Notes: generated by a model from the letters alone, not told the origin. DNA of 64,000 bases from Anodontia alba (GCA_964016985.1 OZ024837.1:36462591-36526590); one strand, 5' to 3'. Numbered from the stretch's first letter, positions 33,327 through 45,541 are shown. Program-made: numbers and translations.

Positions 33327-33674
33327 CAGTGTACCCTCGTTACAACAACAGTATTTGTTCCCAAAGACATTGCCATTAGAATATATTTGCTGTTGTACAG
33401 AATACATAATGAGCAGATCGATATGTAAGAAACGTCTTGTTTTTTTTTCTTATTTCCTCATAGAACATATTTTTTAGATATTTGTTAGAATCGCCTCAGT
33501 GAGGCGATTCTAACAAATATCCAAAACATATATTTCTTTAATGAAAATAATATAATATTCTGGCAAAATTTGTGACTTTTTGTAACCGCTTAAGCGAAGA
33601 TTTCGAGAAAGTCAAATTGTCATTATAACAAATTTTGTCGTTGTATCGAGTGTCGGTATAAAGAGGGTTGTCTG
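33327..33674. mobile_element. TA-flanked MITE (CAGTGTACCC type) with the shared core hairpin
   Basis: CAGTGTACCCTCGTTA at the left and GAGGGTTGTCTG at the right, TA on both sides (33325-33326, 33675-33676). The hairpin at about 33478-33526, GATATTTGTTAGAATCGCCT with its complement, is a compensated variant of the M1 core. Confidence 0.7.
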
Positions 33675-34460
33675 TACATGGTTATGCATACTTATGGCCT
33701 CCCGTGCTGATATATATTCAAATCCAGTACCTTTGTCAACAGTCCACTTAACAGGACTAATCAGTTTATCCTAAGATATGTCTAATTCAATGTTAAATTC
33801 TCCTAACCTAGCCCATCATCTGTCATATGTACACTACATGTATAATGTACAGAGAATATGTTCTAAACTTGAACTCCTACGCGCAGACCTTGTAGATTTT
33901 GATGTACTTACTTCTTCTGAGGCTTGGCTGAATTTAGTTATACTAACAGTAGATCTTTGTCTTGAGTCGTACAACAAACCTGAACGCAAGGACTGAACTG
34001 CTGACAGTCAAGGGACTGTAATGATTTACGTGAAAGAGGGTATCAATTTCAAGTACAAACACAGGCATGACCTTAAACCAAATAGAATCGAGTGCATATG
34101 AATTGAATTTATCTCTAAGTGTAAAAACGTAATATTTGGGGTATTCTATAGACTCCCCACCCCCACCCCCACCGGGCTCTGATTCGACGTATTACTCATC
34201 AACTGAAATTTCTTTACACCTAGCCGAAGACACGGGCACAAAAGGCATAATAGTCACTGGTCATTTTTATTTTAACTTACTCAATGAACAATACTCGAGA
34301 AAAAAATGAATCTTCCTGCAGACAGTTCTCATTCTAATAGTCAATAAACAAACCAACTCATTTCACTGTTCAAAAGTTCGTCATTTTTACTTGACTATAT
34401 TCTTGTTAGCAATAAAAATCACTTAGTACTGAGTGGAGTTGCAGATCTCTTCTTTGGTTT

Positions 34461-35020
34461 ACTGTGTTTTCGACATCTTTCAGAAAGTCATTTTTTGCTT
34501 GACGCTTTACACAGTAGAAGTAAATTTGCAAATTTTTGTCATGATTTAATGCAAAACCATTTGTCGTAACTACTTATGTACAAAAAGTTTTATTCTAGTT
34601 ATTGGTCTTTAAAAAATCAAATATTTTCACTTTTTCCCATAGTAAAAATGAAGCCAAATCATGCAGAAATCTGTAGGGTAGGTAAATTGGAGCCAAATTT
34701 ATAACAAGTTCCACTTGTTCAATTTTTCTGAAATTTTCACAGTATTGTTGTAAATGTCAATAATTCAAATTCAGCAAAGAGAAGTAAAAAATATTTTCTT
34801 AGACAAAAATTCCAAAAAATCACTTTACTATAGAAATAGCATAGATCAGACCAACTTTTGGCCGTAACTTTAATTTTTGTGTAAATACTTGAGAACAAAA
34901 CACAGAAACATAAAAGACAAATAGTTTCTGACAAAATATGGTCAACCAGAACAAAATATTTTCATTTAAAATAAAACGCCAAGCAAAAAACGTCTTTCCA
35001 AGAGATGTCGAAAGGACAGT
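34461..35020. mobile_element. 560-bp TIR element (ACTGT...TTTCGACATCT)
   Basis: About 45-bp inverted ends: ACTGTGTTTTCGACATCTTT and, inverted right end, ACTGTCCTTTCGACATCTCT; both continue into TTTTTTGCTTGRCG. Inserted in the decayed retrotransposon. No clear target duplication. Confidence 0.65.
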
Positions 35021-35060
35021 AGCTACATGTATTACGATGACACTGTATAGTCCTGCATTA

Positions 35061-35340
35061 CATTACGAAAACACGCCTATTCAAATATATAGAAAATTTC
35101 ACCTCCAAAAACTGAAAATTTTCGGATAAAATACTCTGATATTTTTTATATTTCTGCCCAAAACATAGATTGTGGGTACCCGTTAGAACCGCCTCGGCGA
35201 GGCGGTTCTAACGAGTACCCACAATCTATGTTTTTGAGCAAAAATAAGAAAAATAATGTATACCTTTGTAAAACCCCAGTTTTACTATATAAAAGTGGGG
35301 TTTAAGGGGGTCAAAATTATATAGGCATGTTTTCGTGATG
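35061..35340 (+). mobile_element. M1 MITE, copy 11
   Basis: Near-consensus; core hairpin at 35161-35231 is perfect apart from one base (GTACCCGTTAG). Confidence 0.9.
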
Positions 35341-35734
35341 AGGTCTAGTTAACTAAAGTTCACAAAGCCTTAAATGCAATCATATAAGAGCCATGTTTGG
35401 CAGTATGACCAAGGGGGTTACAATCGCTTAAGAGCCTAAGCATGAGTCGCGGGCTGGATCTCTTTGAAAGATATCGACATGAATACTTACGCCTTAGGTT
35501 TTATCAATCGCAAATGACTGCATATTGAACTTCACTGTTACAATCCTCACTGGATTACCTCAACTACAAACTGATACATAAGGAAAAGGAAAAGAGCATG
35601 CCGCAAAGCCAAACTAAGTAATACACCATTCCTTTTGAGCAAGTTTTGGAAGCTGAGTAATGAAGTTACGGCAATGATAATACATTAAAAAAGTCACTCC
35701 ACAAAAACCTTGCGAAAAAAAACAACAAAAAAAT

Positions 35735-35737
35735 GCG

Positions 35738-35770
<33 letters not shown>

Positions 35771-35830
35771 AATAATAATAAAAATAAATAAATAAATAAA
35801 CAACAACAACAACAACAAAATGAGATCTGA
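35735..35830. repeat. Compound simple repeat
   Basis: C-run (35740-35759), A-run, (TAA)n, (TAAA)n and (CAA)n in succession. Confidence 0.9.
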
Positions 35831-35889
35831 ATCTCTTTCTCCTAGGGTGGCCTATACTCAAGTCATTCATATCAGCAAAATCGCCCTCT

Positions 35890-36168
35890 CATTACGAAAA
35901 CATGCCTATTCAAATATATTGAAAATTTTACCACAAAAAAATGAAAGTTTTTAGATAAAAAATTCAGATATTTTTCATATTTCTGATCAAAACATAGATT
36001 GTGGGTACTCATTAGAATCGCCTCGTCGAGGCGGTTCTAACGAGTACCCACAATCTATGTTTTTAAGCAGAAATAAGAATATTAATGTTTACCCCTGTAA
36101 ACCCCAGTTTTACTATATGAAAGTGGGGTATTAGGGGGTCAGAATTATATAGGCGAGTTGTCGTGATG
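35890..36168 (+). mobile_element. M1 MITE, copy 12
   Basis: Complete; interrupts the decayed retrotransposon immediately before its RT part. Confidence 0.85.
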
Positions 36169-36568
36169 ATTTTTTCAACACTTGAACTAAACGGTGACAT
36201 TTATGATGAGGAACGCGAGGAAGCTCAAATTCTCAATGAATTCTTTACAAGTATCTGGACGAACGTAACGCAGTACTTCCTGTTTTAATCCCGTATGCAA
36301 TGAATTCAAAACTTAAAACTATAAATCTAAGCTCACTCGAAATTGAAAGTGTTCTAAATTCACTGGTCATTGGTAAAGCGTCTGTGCCTGCCAAATGGCC
36401 TATGTAACCACATCATCAAAAGAAATTGTTACATTACTATGCTCGTTCTTCACTTTTTCTTCAAATAAGGGCGAGTTGCCGTTATCATACAAAGAAGCTA
36501 ATGTCACTCCTGTCCACAAAACAGATGACCCTGCTACGGTCAATGATTATCATCCCATAACTATTAAA

Positions 36569-36849
36569 CATCGCGAAAACATGCCATTATAATTTTGACC
36601 CCCGTAAACCCTACTTTTATATGGAAAAAAAACTGGGGGTTTACAGGGCTATACAGTAATTTGTTCTTATTTTGCTAAAAACCATATATTGTGGGTACTC
36701 GTTAGAACCGCTTCGTCGAGGCGGTTCTAACGAGTACCACAATCTATGTTTGGAACAGGAATATGAAAAATATCAGAATTTTAACTGAAAATTCTCCAGT
36801 TTTGGTTGTAAAATTTTCAATGTATTTGAATACGTGTGTTTTCGTAATG
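36569..36849 (-). mobile_element. M1 MITE, copy 13
   Basis: Complete but diverged (start CATCGCGAAAAC). The RT reading ends at its left border and is not recovered to its right. Confidence 0.85.
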
Positions 36850-36935
36850 ATTCAGAGTTTTTTTTTTTCTATTTTTTGTGGATTTTATCGATATGTCATC
36901 GCCGGCGAATCACTCACAAACATAACATAAATCCC

Positions 36936-37218
36936 GAAAACGAAAACACACCTATTCAAATATATAGAAAATTTCACCTCCAAAAACTGAGAATTTTCAG
37001 ATAAAAAACTGATATTTTTTTTATATATACATATTTCTACTCAAAACATAGCTTTAGGTACCGTAAGAACCACCTCGACGAGGCGGTTCTAACGAGTACC
37101 CACAATCTATGTTTTTGAGCAGAAATAAGTAAAGTTATGTATAACCTGTAAACCCCAGTTTTACAGTATAAAAGTGGGGTTTACGGGGCCAAAATTATAT
37201 AGGCATGTTTTCGTGCTG
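36936..37218 (+). mobile_element. M1 MITE, copy 14
   Basis: Start is blurred (ATCCCGAAAACGAAAACACA); right end ATGTTTTCGTGCTG. The core left arm has lost several bases at 37050. Confidence 0.8.
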
Positions 37219-37333
37219 TAGTTTATGAGTCAGTTGCCACCATTTACCTATCGATAAAATCCACAAAAATGCAATGCATTCCTACGTATAATGTACGCCG
37301 ATAATTTAACGTATCCGCTATTTCAATGTAAAA

Positions 37334-37339
37334 ATAAAA

Positions 37340-37386
<47 letters not shown>

Positions 37387-37569
37387 CTAGCAAATATGAA
37401 CTAAATCCCATAAGGGTTTGGACAGTTTGCCCTCTTAAAACTTTAATATTAAACTTTAACACTGGTGGACGCCGGCACCGACACCGACGTCGGGAGTAGT
37501 GCAATAGCTCCTCCTGAACTTCCGTCTACATCAACTATAAAATGCGTTACACTCTACAAGAGCCACAAC
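37334..37569 (-). repeat. Dispersed direct repeat, copy A, with (AAT)n
   Basis: (AAT)n at 37338-37385 then CTTTAATATTAAACTTTAAC, ACTGGTGGACGCCGGCACCG and GTAGTGCAATAGCTCCTCC. Matches 39607-39842 closely. Confidence 0.8.
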
Positions 37570-37570
37570 A

Positions 37571-37785
37571 TGAGAAAACGGACCTTTTGACAGGTGCGCC
37601 CAACAAAGACTCTGATCAGACTGCGCGAGAGTCTTTGTTGTCCACATGAAGAAACTTTGCATCCTTGGCTATCTAAAATACGCCCAAAGAAAGGTTCTGA
37701 TCAGACTGCACGAATGCGCAGGTTGCTCAAAATCTTCGCTGGGCGCGCATGACCGAAAGTACGTTTTTCACGTTGCGACCTACGT
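37571..37785 (+). mobile_element. M2 MITE, copy
   Basis: Starts GAGAAAACGGACCTTTTGAC and ends GAAAGTACGTTTTTCACG; first hairpin shortened by about 20 bp. Confidence 0.7.
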
Positions 37786-37799
37786 TGTATAAACGTCGT

Positions 37800-38270
37800 G
37801 TGCTCGCTGGGATGAATTAAACGTAATATACCTACCTATAGCAGCGAGACAAAAACACGCCGAAATAAATCCGAGCATTGTTCCTTTCAATTCTCCGAGT
37901 TAATGGTAGTTTTCGCTATAAAAAGATTCAACACCAATTACGGTGTTACAAGTGATATGTTCAGGTTAATCGCGCACGACGTGTAACTCTGCAACTCCAT
38001 TGCACGACGTCCAGTCGCGCGCTATGGTAACATACAGGCATCCGCGTCGATTTCATGAACAAAACTATTTATTATAATGACAACATATTGACGGCTAATT
38101 TAATCTAGGTATCTCAAACGCTTTCGATTTCGAATGTAATGAATTAATGAAGAGGCCCTTATGAATTTCGACCAAGTTTCTCGGGTTTGTGACACGTTAA
38201 TAAGGGCCTTTGTCATGTAACTTCAATCTGAATGCGTCAGTGTGCAAGTTTTCTGCAGAACAACTGAACC
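37800..38270. other. No recognised feature
   Basis: Contains GTGCACGACGTCC-type GC-rich motifs (37975-38030) but no credible gene. Confidence 0.4.
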
Positions 38271-38276
38271 GCAACA

Positions 38277-38507
38277 TCAAGAAACGTACATTCTGATATG
38301 TGCGGCCAGCGAATATTTAGATCAGCCTGCGCATTCGAACAATCTAATCAGAATCTTCACTGGGCGCATTTAGGATAGCCAAGGATGCAAAGTTGCTTTG
38401 TTCGGACAACGAAGACTCTGATCATACTGTGCGGATGCCCAGACTGATTTGAGTCATCGTTGGGCGCAGATGTCAGAAGGTATGTTTTCTCACGTGATGG
38501 CTCAAAT
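38277..38507 (+). mobile_element. M2 MITE, copy
   Basis: Full-length: AAGAAACGTACATTCTGATA to GAAGGTATGTTTTCTCACG, both hairpins present with scattered mismatches. Confidence 0.75.
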
Positions 38508-38704
38508 GTTGGATGGATTTGCATTCAGTAATATATTTCTAATAAGCATGTCTAATTGATGCAGCTAATCAAAATGTTACGACATTCCTCCGTTTGTTTC
38601 AATAAAGTCAGCTGTCATTTGCTTGTAATGAATATATAATGATTCGCATTAAATTCACCGAATTGTCATATATATATGCCCTAAGTATTTTGGGCAGGCA
38701 AGCC

Positions 38705-38750
38705 TGTACAAACGGTGTAGACCCAGATCAGACGCCGCTAAATTCGACAG
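38705..38750. mobile_element. Half hairpin (AACRGTGTAGACC-type)
   Basis: Only the left arm CAAACGGTGTAGACCCAGAT-CAGACGCC remains. Confidence 0.5.
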
Positions 38751-38984
38751 TTTTAACACATCAACATGTTGTAGGGTGGACTTTTTAAGACAACTAAAAT
38801 CTTTTAAATTTGCCAATGGAAATAAAGAACACATAAAAAATTTGTAAATCGGAGTTTCGTTTCAGTTTAGACGCTCCGTATGACAGACTTGTAGTTTCCA
38901 GAAATGCATATGTACCACGCTCTCCCACCCCTCTCCCCACCCACCCCTACCCCACCCAAGTACCAGCTTTAACGGAACTCGATT

Positions 38985-39110
38985 TCCAGTTTTACCACTT
39001 CTTGTTTTTGGATCCAGCAAGCACAAACAAAAACATTTATTTCTTCAAAACGATCATGAAATTACACACAAGCATTTTTTGTTCAAAATAAGATAAGAAG
39101 CTAATGAAAG
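38985..39110 (+). repeat. Dispersed repeat, copy A
   Basis: CACTTCTTGTTTTTGGATCC, AACATTTATTTCTTC and GAAATTACACACAAGCATT match 54165-54290. Confidence 0.6.
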
Positions 39111-39212
39111 CATTCTGTTGTCGAATCAGCTAATACTAACCCCTAGCTATTCATCTGCTATAGTCTAAATGTTGCAAAATTCACAGGATAATAGCAGCTG
39201 TTGCACCTATTA

Positions 39213-39526
39213 CAGTCGACTGTCGTTATCCCGAACTCACTTATCTCGAATAACCGCTTATCTCGAAGTGAAATTCTGGTCACTGTTTTAACATGGAAAT
39301 CTAAGAACAGGCAATAAAATATTGTGGGAAAGAGGAGAAATTGCTCCTTTTTCCACAATATTTTCAATATATCTCTATCTTCAGGAGTCAAATTAAATAT
39401 TCATTTGTTAAATGTGGTTGTTCGATTTATTGTTTTCCTCACTTCTACAACTCTGATATTTCGAGATACGGATATCTCGAAGTGTTTCAGTGTTCCCTTG
39501 GAATTCGAGATAACGAGAGTCGACTG
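39213..39526. mobile_element. TA-flanked pogo/Tigger-type MITE
   Basis: Ends CAGTCGACTGTCGTTATCCC and GATAACGAGAGTCGACTG, TA at 39211-39212 and 39527-39528. Sub-terminal ATCTCGAA motifs and a central TTGTGGGAAAGAGGAG hairpin. Lacks the shared core. Confidence 0.75.
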
Positions 39527-39606
39527 TATTCGTGTACACGTCCGAGGTAAATTTTGACAGTTCGGAGTAAACCAAAACTCGGAAAGCAACTGGAGCCATT
39601 TAGGGT

Positions 39607-39842
39607 TAATAATAATAATAATAATAAAAATAATAAAAATAATAATAAACGAGCAAATATAGCCCAAATCCCAAGGGTTTGGATAGTTTGGCCTCTTAAA
39701 ACTTTAATATTAAACTTTAACACTGGTGGACGCCGACACCGACATAGACACCAACGTCGACGTCGGGAGTAGTGCAATAACTCCTCCTAAACTTCCGTCT
39801 ACATCAACTATAAAATGCGTTACACTCTACAAGAGCCACAAC
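39607..39842 (-). repeat. Dispersed direct repeat, copy B, with (AAT)n
   Basis: Second copy of 37334-37569 in the same orientation, with CCGACATAGACACC inserted in the GC-rich part. Confidence 0.8.
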
Positions 39843-40335
39843 AGAACAAAACAATTGCAAGTTACACAGCTAAACGCAGCAGGTGTACCTACTTGAACCA
39901 TACTCGTAGAGTTTTTGGCTTGCGTACGCCAGCAAGCCATTTAGAATGGAAAGCTCGTTCCGGTTTCAGTCTGTATTTGTCGTTGTTTTCAGGGCCCAGT
40001 CATTTTCGAAAGAAGAATAGTCGGAAAGCCCGTCTACTGCCGTAAACGGCCATTGATACGGCGGCCGTGTATACTCTCACGGCTGCCGCGTGTATAAGGT
40101 GTCGGAAAAGCGGCAGACAGCTGAATAACCCGACCGTATATGAAACATAAATTTTGACCAGTAGCTCGAATACTACATGGAATATTTTGATGATTTTACA
40201 AAATATAGAATACTATAAAAAAAAAAAAAAAGGTAAGAGAAAAGTCCAGGGAGTGCCACAATCACAAATCGCAGCCCTTTCCAGACACCAAGAGGAAGAG
40301 GAAACCGATAAAACCAAACAAGCACAAATCGAATA

Positions 40336-41043
40336 AACGTACGAAAAGCACTAAGATTAGCTCTCTCTTCCCCAAGCGAGGTAATCGCAATGCTAAAAGG
40401 ACTGAAAAACACAAGAACAAAATAACACAAGGTTAAGACATAAAACAAATCGCCTCGTAGAATAAACCACAAAGCAACAAAGAGTAAGACTAACACCGGG
40501 ACCACCGCCTTAGAACGGTCAGAAGAGTAAACCACAGCGGGGTTTAAAGCACTTTTACAGCTAACCAACTTCACCCTGGGTCCCGATACTACAAGTTGCA
40601 TAATCTGGTTTTTGAGCTATCTGCCTTCAAGGCAATACTACAGAAAAAAAAATCAGTTATGGCCAAAGTTCCTTTATGATATATACGTACGAAAAGCACT
40701 AAGATTAGCTCTCTCTTCCCCAAGCGAGGTAATCGCAATACTAAAAGGACTGAAAAAACACAAGAACAAAATAACACAAGGTCAAGACATAAAACAAATC
40801 GCCTCGTAGAATAAACCACAAAGCAACAAAGAGTAAGACTAACACCGGGACCACCGCCTTAGAACGGTTAGCAGAGTAAACCACAGGGGAGGGTGGAGGG
40901 GGGGGGGGGTTAAAGCACTTTTACAGCTAGACAACTTCACCCTGGGTCCCGATACTACAAATTGCATAATCTGGTTTTTGAGCTATCTGCCTGCAAGGCA
41001 ATACTATAGAAAAAAAATCAGTTACGGCCAAAGTTCTTTTATG
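40336..41043. repeat. 348-bp tandem duplication
   Basis: Two copies in tandem (about 40336-40683 and 40684-41043), nearly identical apart from a G-run in the second (40888-40909). A 65-codon frame (ALRLALSSPSEVIAILKGL) lies in both; it has a lysine-rich end, but I do not recognise it. Confidence 0.85.
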
Positions 41044-42175
41044 GTATATCTTAATAAAATTTTCTGTAAAGAATACTAAGGCCAAGGGCCACTACTCTGG
41101 TCATTTACGTTCTTAAGTTATCTGTCCTTAATATATCTAATAAATAGTTTGTTTTTTTTTTAATGTAGATTTTACCAAATACTCAAATATTTAAAAAGAT
41201 GAATTTACTATCAGCAACGCCTGTGTATGACATGATGTTTCATGTTATACGTTTTCTTGTTCTCGTTGTTTTTCTAATTCATAATTATTTTCGTTACATA
41301 GTGGGTCCGTTTTTATCATGTTTACAGTAGTAAGACCCATTACTCACTCTGAGAACAAATGGACTAGAAAACATGCTATAGGAAAAATGAAAGTACCAGG
41401 GCCGGGGAATACCGGCCACCTTTCGAAAACCTTTCCCTTAGAACCTATGCATAATATTTTCAAGGTCTCGATGCGCTAAAACGTTGTAAAGATACGTCGA
41501 ATGCACCTGAAGAGACAAAGTTTCGATAATTTTTATATCCAAGAGCCGGTATATTAGCTGGTTTTAATGTGACGGCCATTGTGGGGTGTATCAGACAGTC
41601 ATACAGATTCATTCATCGGTATAAAATATCTCGACCTGGACATAATGTTTGGATGAATTTCCGTCCTTTAACAATACAAGTGACATTCATTTACCTACAT
41701 GTATTTCCTATTCCAAGTATACCCCCAAATAATAACTAGGACATGCTTTGGGGGAAAAATGGATGCCCAAGAATGATAAAAGTGAGATTCTCCTCGTAGA
41801 CCAGCCTGGTAACGACAAGCTTTGTCGCGTAAGGATATTACTGGATGCAGTTTCTAAAGTCAAGTTTACATAACTACGGGATCCGACATAGCGAGCAGTC
41901 AACTTACGAAAGGACAATGGCAGTTAAAGCCAGACTTACGTTCAAGTTGTTTTTCCAGGGTAGGGACAATACCGTAATATCCAATACCAGATATCAGATA
42001 TGACATTTTTGGTTTGCCCAGACTGACCCTAAATTAACCTATACATGTAGTGTGATGACAACATTGAACACTATGAAAATATTTGGATTCTGCCAGTCTA
42101 GAATCATACCAACTCTGATGAAGAAAATCATTTTTAATTGAGCATTATTACCATCCCTGTTGATGGACTTACATA

Positions 42176-42455
42176 CATTACGAAAACAAGCCTATTCAAA
42201 TATACTGAAAATTTTACCACCAAAAAAAAGAAAATTTTCAGATAAAAAATTCTGATATTCGTCAAATTTTTGCTCAAAACATAGATTGTGGGTACTCGTT
42301 AGAACTGCCTCGTCGAGGCGGTTCTAACGAGTACCCACAATCTATGTTTTTGAACAGAAATAAGAAAAATAATGTATACCCCTGTAAACCCCAGCTTTCC
42401 TATATGAAAGTGGGGTTTAAGGGTGTCAAATTTATATAGGCATGTTTTCGTGATG
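42176..42455 (+). mobile_element. M1 MITE, copy 15
   Basis: Complete copy nested in the 1.3-kb TIR element; the third inverted repeat is altered (AGCTTTCCTATATGAAAG). Confidence 0.85.
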
Positions 42456-42747
42456 ATATCTCGAGTGAATATATCTCGAGTGGGAACTCTGAAGGTGAGG
42501 GAGGCGAGGACAAAATTAAGAAGTGCATCCCATTTTCATTATCTCCTGTTTATTCTATACTGCTTCAAGAATAATTTACCTTTTTATCTGTATGGCATCA
42601 TGACAACCTAAATAAAAACCTTAAAAACTACAATGTTGTTGAAAGTTTAGTTTGTCACCAACTCATTTCTATCTGCTAGTCCACAACCTCTTTATGATAG
42701 CATAAATGAGCCAGTCCATGAGATAATGATGCTTATCTCATATGCAA

Positions 42748-42812
42748 AAAAGCGAAGGCTCAGGCGCAACTGCGCATCTGCGCAGTCACGCGAGAGCCTT
42801 CGCTGTTCGCAC
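42748..42812. mobile_element. Hairpin (GCGAAGGCTC)
   Basis: GCGAAGGCTCAGGCGCAACT pairs with GCGAGAGCCTTCGCTGTTCGC around TGCGCATCTGCGCA. Confidence 0.6.
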
Positions 42813-43375
42813 GTAGAATAGAACTAGATGAAGGTTAAGACCAAGAATCAGACATCTAGCTGGGCATGCGCATTTGAAGAAAGACTTTATAGAAGACGAA
42901 AAGTACCATTACCTTGTGTCACGGCTCAAATCGTGTCAATTAAACACCGATGTTATATCCAAACAAAAGTTATACGGTGTTATAATAAAAATTATCACAA
43001 ACTGTGTTATAACGAACAGTGTTATAAAGATAAAGATGTTGTGGTGTATTTCTGTTTGGTGGAAAACTTTCCCTTTAAAAGTAAAAAACAAAAGATGGAT
43101 AATTATGAATAATTAATGGCAAATGACTCCTAATCAAAAAGACTGTTTCCTTGGCAGCTTGAAGAATGAAATCTCAATGGTGGTCAGTGCTGTCATCACA
43201 ACACAGGTTAATTAGGTGTCAGTCTGGGTCAAATCAAAAATGTCATATCTGGTATCTGATATTGCGGTATTGTGTTTTGTCATTACCCGTTTTTTTTCCC
43301 CGCAAAACCGGCAAAATTTGGAATTAACGTGTGGGAAGGAGCCATTGCGCAAAATGGCTGTGTGCATGAAGTTCA

Positions 43376-43570
43376 GGGCCCAGTTGTCCAAAGCTAACGA
43401 CGTCGTTAGTTAACGATTCGTTAAAATTTACATCGAGTGATACGCAAATACGCTGAGCTACTCACATTTTTTCAGCAAAAAATATCAGAATATTGTATAT
43501 TGAATCCGCTAAAACAGTTAACGAAATGACCCTTAACGAGCTCGTTAAGCTAACGACGCTTTGAACAACT
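43376..43570. mobile_element. MITE with CCAGTTGT ends, second copy
   Basis: GGGCCCAGTTGTCCAAAGC and GCTTTGAACAACTGGGTTC are inverted; also CTAACGACGTCGTTAG and GAGCTCGTTAAGC palindromes. Confidence 0.7.
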
Positions 43571-44196
43571 GGGTTCAGATTTATACCGGCAAACACGGGG
43601 GAGCAGAACAGGTGCTCGAGTGGTATAAGATCTGACAAACAAATAGAAAGGAAATCTTTCATGTGTATATGAAGCTTTTTTTTTCTCGAGTCCTACTTTG
43701 TTTGAAAGCCCTTTACTGCCTTTATACTGTAAGTAGAAACAGGAAAGGATGCCACAGGCTGTAAAATCTATCAGACTCAGAAATAGGGGTTGCGTTTAAA
43801 TCGCGGAGAACGGTAATCGTAAAAGATTGGACAATTTCCATCAACTTCTTTGCATGAATAGCTGGTTGAATTATAACAAGATTTATGACATCCCCTGGTT
43901 ACATTTAGTTACATACTTTAAGATAGCTGGATGACATTTGGTATGTATTTAGAGCAAACCAAGTGTTGTGTTCAAATCTGTAATTCACGTTGCCTTAGTT
44001 TTCGAGTTACCTTCCCTTCGAATGTTTAGTTATGAAATTGTGTCCGCTCGATAACTGTGGCACACTTTGAGCTAGTTTGATGCTACTTGGTTGGTTTGTG
44101 GAACAGGTTAAATAGCTGTCGCCCCTATTTGGAATATAAGGAACTGTGTAAACAAACTAGGATCATGGTTTGTAGCATTTGCATTCCTATAAACAT

Positions 44197-44239
<43 letters not shown>

Positions 44240-44604
44240 ACGCAAACTTGGAAAGCCTTTCCTTTTGAAAGGAAACTTTATACAACTCTTGTTTCGACAT
44301 CATTTGGAAACCGTTGTATTCATCCATGATTTAAGATGACTTCAATGCTCCGAAACGTCATCTTTTGAATAATCTATTCTCCAGAAGGGAGCTTACATTT
44401 TCTGCTGATTTATGCAACTGTTTTACTTGCTAAATTATACTTATTTGTTATCGTTGTAAATAATCATAAAGTCCTCTTCCAAAATCTTATCCTAGCTCCT
44501 ACGTGATACCAGTTTATTCTCGGTGGTCAAAAACTGCTAACAACGCTAGAAGAAAACCACAACTTTCTAAATGGTGTGATCATGAATTTCGTCACGGAAA
44601 ATCC
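43571..44604. other. No gene seen; (AG)n at 44201-44239
   Basis: Unique-looking AT-rich sequence. The 80-codon frame over the AG tract is a simple-repeat artefact. Confidence 0.6.
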
Positions 44605-44884
44605 CATTACAAAAACACACCTATTCAAATATATAGAATATTTCACCTCTAAAAACTGAAAATTTTCAAATATAAAAATTCTGATATTTTTTCATATTTC
44701 TGCTCAAAACAGAGATTGTGGGTACTCGTTAGAACCGCCTTGGCGAGGCGGTTCTAACGAGTACCCACAATCTATGTTTTTAAACAAAAATCTGAAAATA
44801 ATATATACCCCTGTAAATCCCAGTTTTACTATATAAAAGTGGGGTTTAAGGGGATCAAAATTATATAGGCATGTTTTCGTGATG
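44605..44884 (+). mobile_element. M1 MITE, copy 16
   Basis: Complete; core at 44711-44778 with one G:T-type mismatch (CGCCTTGGCG). Confidence 0.9.
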
Positions 44885-45329
44885 CGGTGGCCATATTTGT
44901 CTCAACAAGATGTTGTTTGTTTGCACTTCGAAAATGTATTTAGACAAGCTTTGAGACTCGTGTTTAATATTATTAAAGTCATGGAGAAATTCGAAAGGAC
45001 AAAAAGAGTAAATATAAACCAGGCAGGATTTTTACGATTTTTTTTTTTTCGTTTTATTTTCAATTTAACATAGGGAAAACGTCTTTCAAAACGAGAGTAG
45101 GTACATTTGCTGGCCACAAATGAAAAAAAATTATATCTTACCAAATCTACGCGTTTTGCCGAAATGGAAATGCAATTCATTTTGAAAGTGTTTTCGTGTA
45201 AGGCCCGAAATTCTATATACTGAAATTCAGCTATATTTTTCAAGATTCGCCACATGGGGTCTCGTACTAAGTGTGTATAAAGCTAAAAGCGAGCACAAAC
45301 TATCCTCAGCTTTTTTCGACGAAGTCGTA

Positions 45330-45541
45330 TTAACGCTTAGCACTCTGGGTAAAATTTTCAGCAGACAATATTTTGAAATATTGTTCTTATTTTTCCCAGA
45401 AAACAGGATTTGACATTTCATGCAAATTGTCTCCTTAGGAGACAATTTGCATGAAATATCAAATCCTGTTTTCTGGGAAAATAAGAAAAATAACCTCAAT
45501 TTGTCGTCTGCTGAAAATGCCCAGAGAGTGGTGAAGGTTAA
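45330..45541. mobile_element. TTAA-flanked element with perfect internal palindrome (best copy)
   Basis: Left TTAACGCTTAGCACTCTGGG, right end inverted TTAACCTTCACCACTCTCTG-GG, then inverted ATTTTCAGCAGAC. The inner CCCAGAAAACAGGATTTGAC arm pairs with the opposite arm around CTCCTTAGGAG (about 45399-45479). TTAA on both sides fits piggyBac/Kolobok-type targets. Confidence 0.75.

Larger units (their letters stand above)
33780..36568 (+). pseudogene. Decayed CR1/Jockey-like non-LTR retrotransposon, endonuclease to early RT
   Basis: Fragments in several frames read as a retrotransposon polyprotein. At 33830-34010, ICSKLELLRADLVDFDVLT, EAWL and LCLESYNKPERKD match the apurinic-type endonuclease of CR1/Jockey elements. 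At 34130-34290 are IFGVFYR-like and VTGHFYFNLLNE remnants. At 36190-36560 come the sequences preceding the RT fingers, including LPLSYKEANVTPVHKTDDPA and VNDYHPIT. Stops and frameshifts are frequent. It is split by a TIR element (34461-35020) and M1 copies (35061-35340, 35890-36168) and ends at a third (36569). Not functional. Confidence 0.75.
41956..43300. mobile_element. About 1.3-kb TIR element with nested insertions
   Basis: Left arm GGGTAGGGACAATACC, CAGATATCAGATATGACATT, TGGTTTGCCCAGACTGACCC (41957-42070) is inverted at 43178-43300. The interior holds an M1 copy (42176-42455), a GCGAAGGCTC hairpin (42748-42812) and TTATAACAC motifs. No transposase. Confidence 0.65.

Noticed and set aside
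40154..40809. Lysine-rich frames as a real gene
   Set aside because: They fall across a 348-bp tandem duplication, the two copies read in differing contexts with stops, and I do not recognise the protein.
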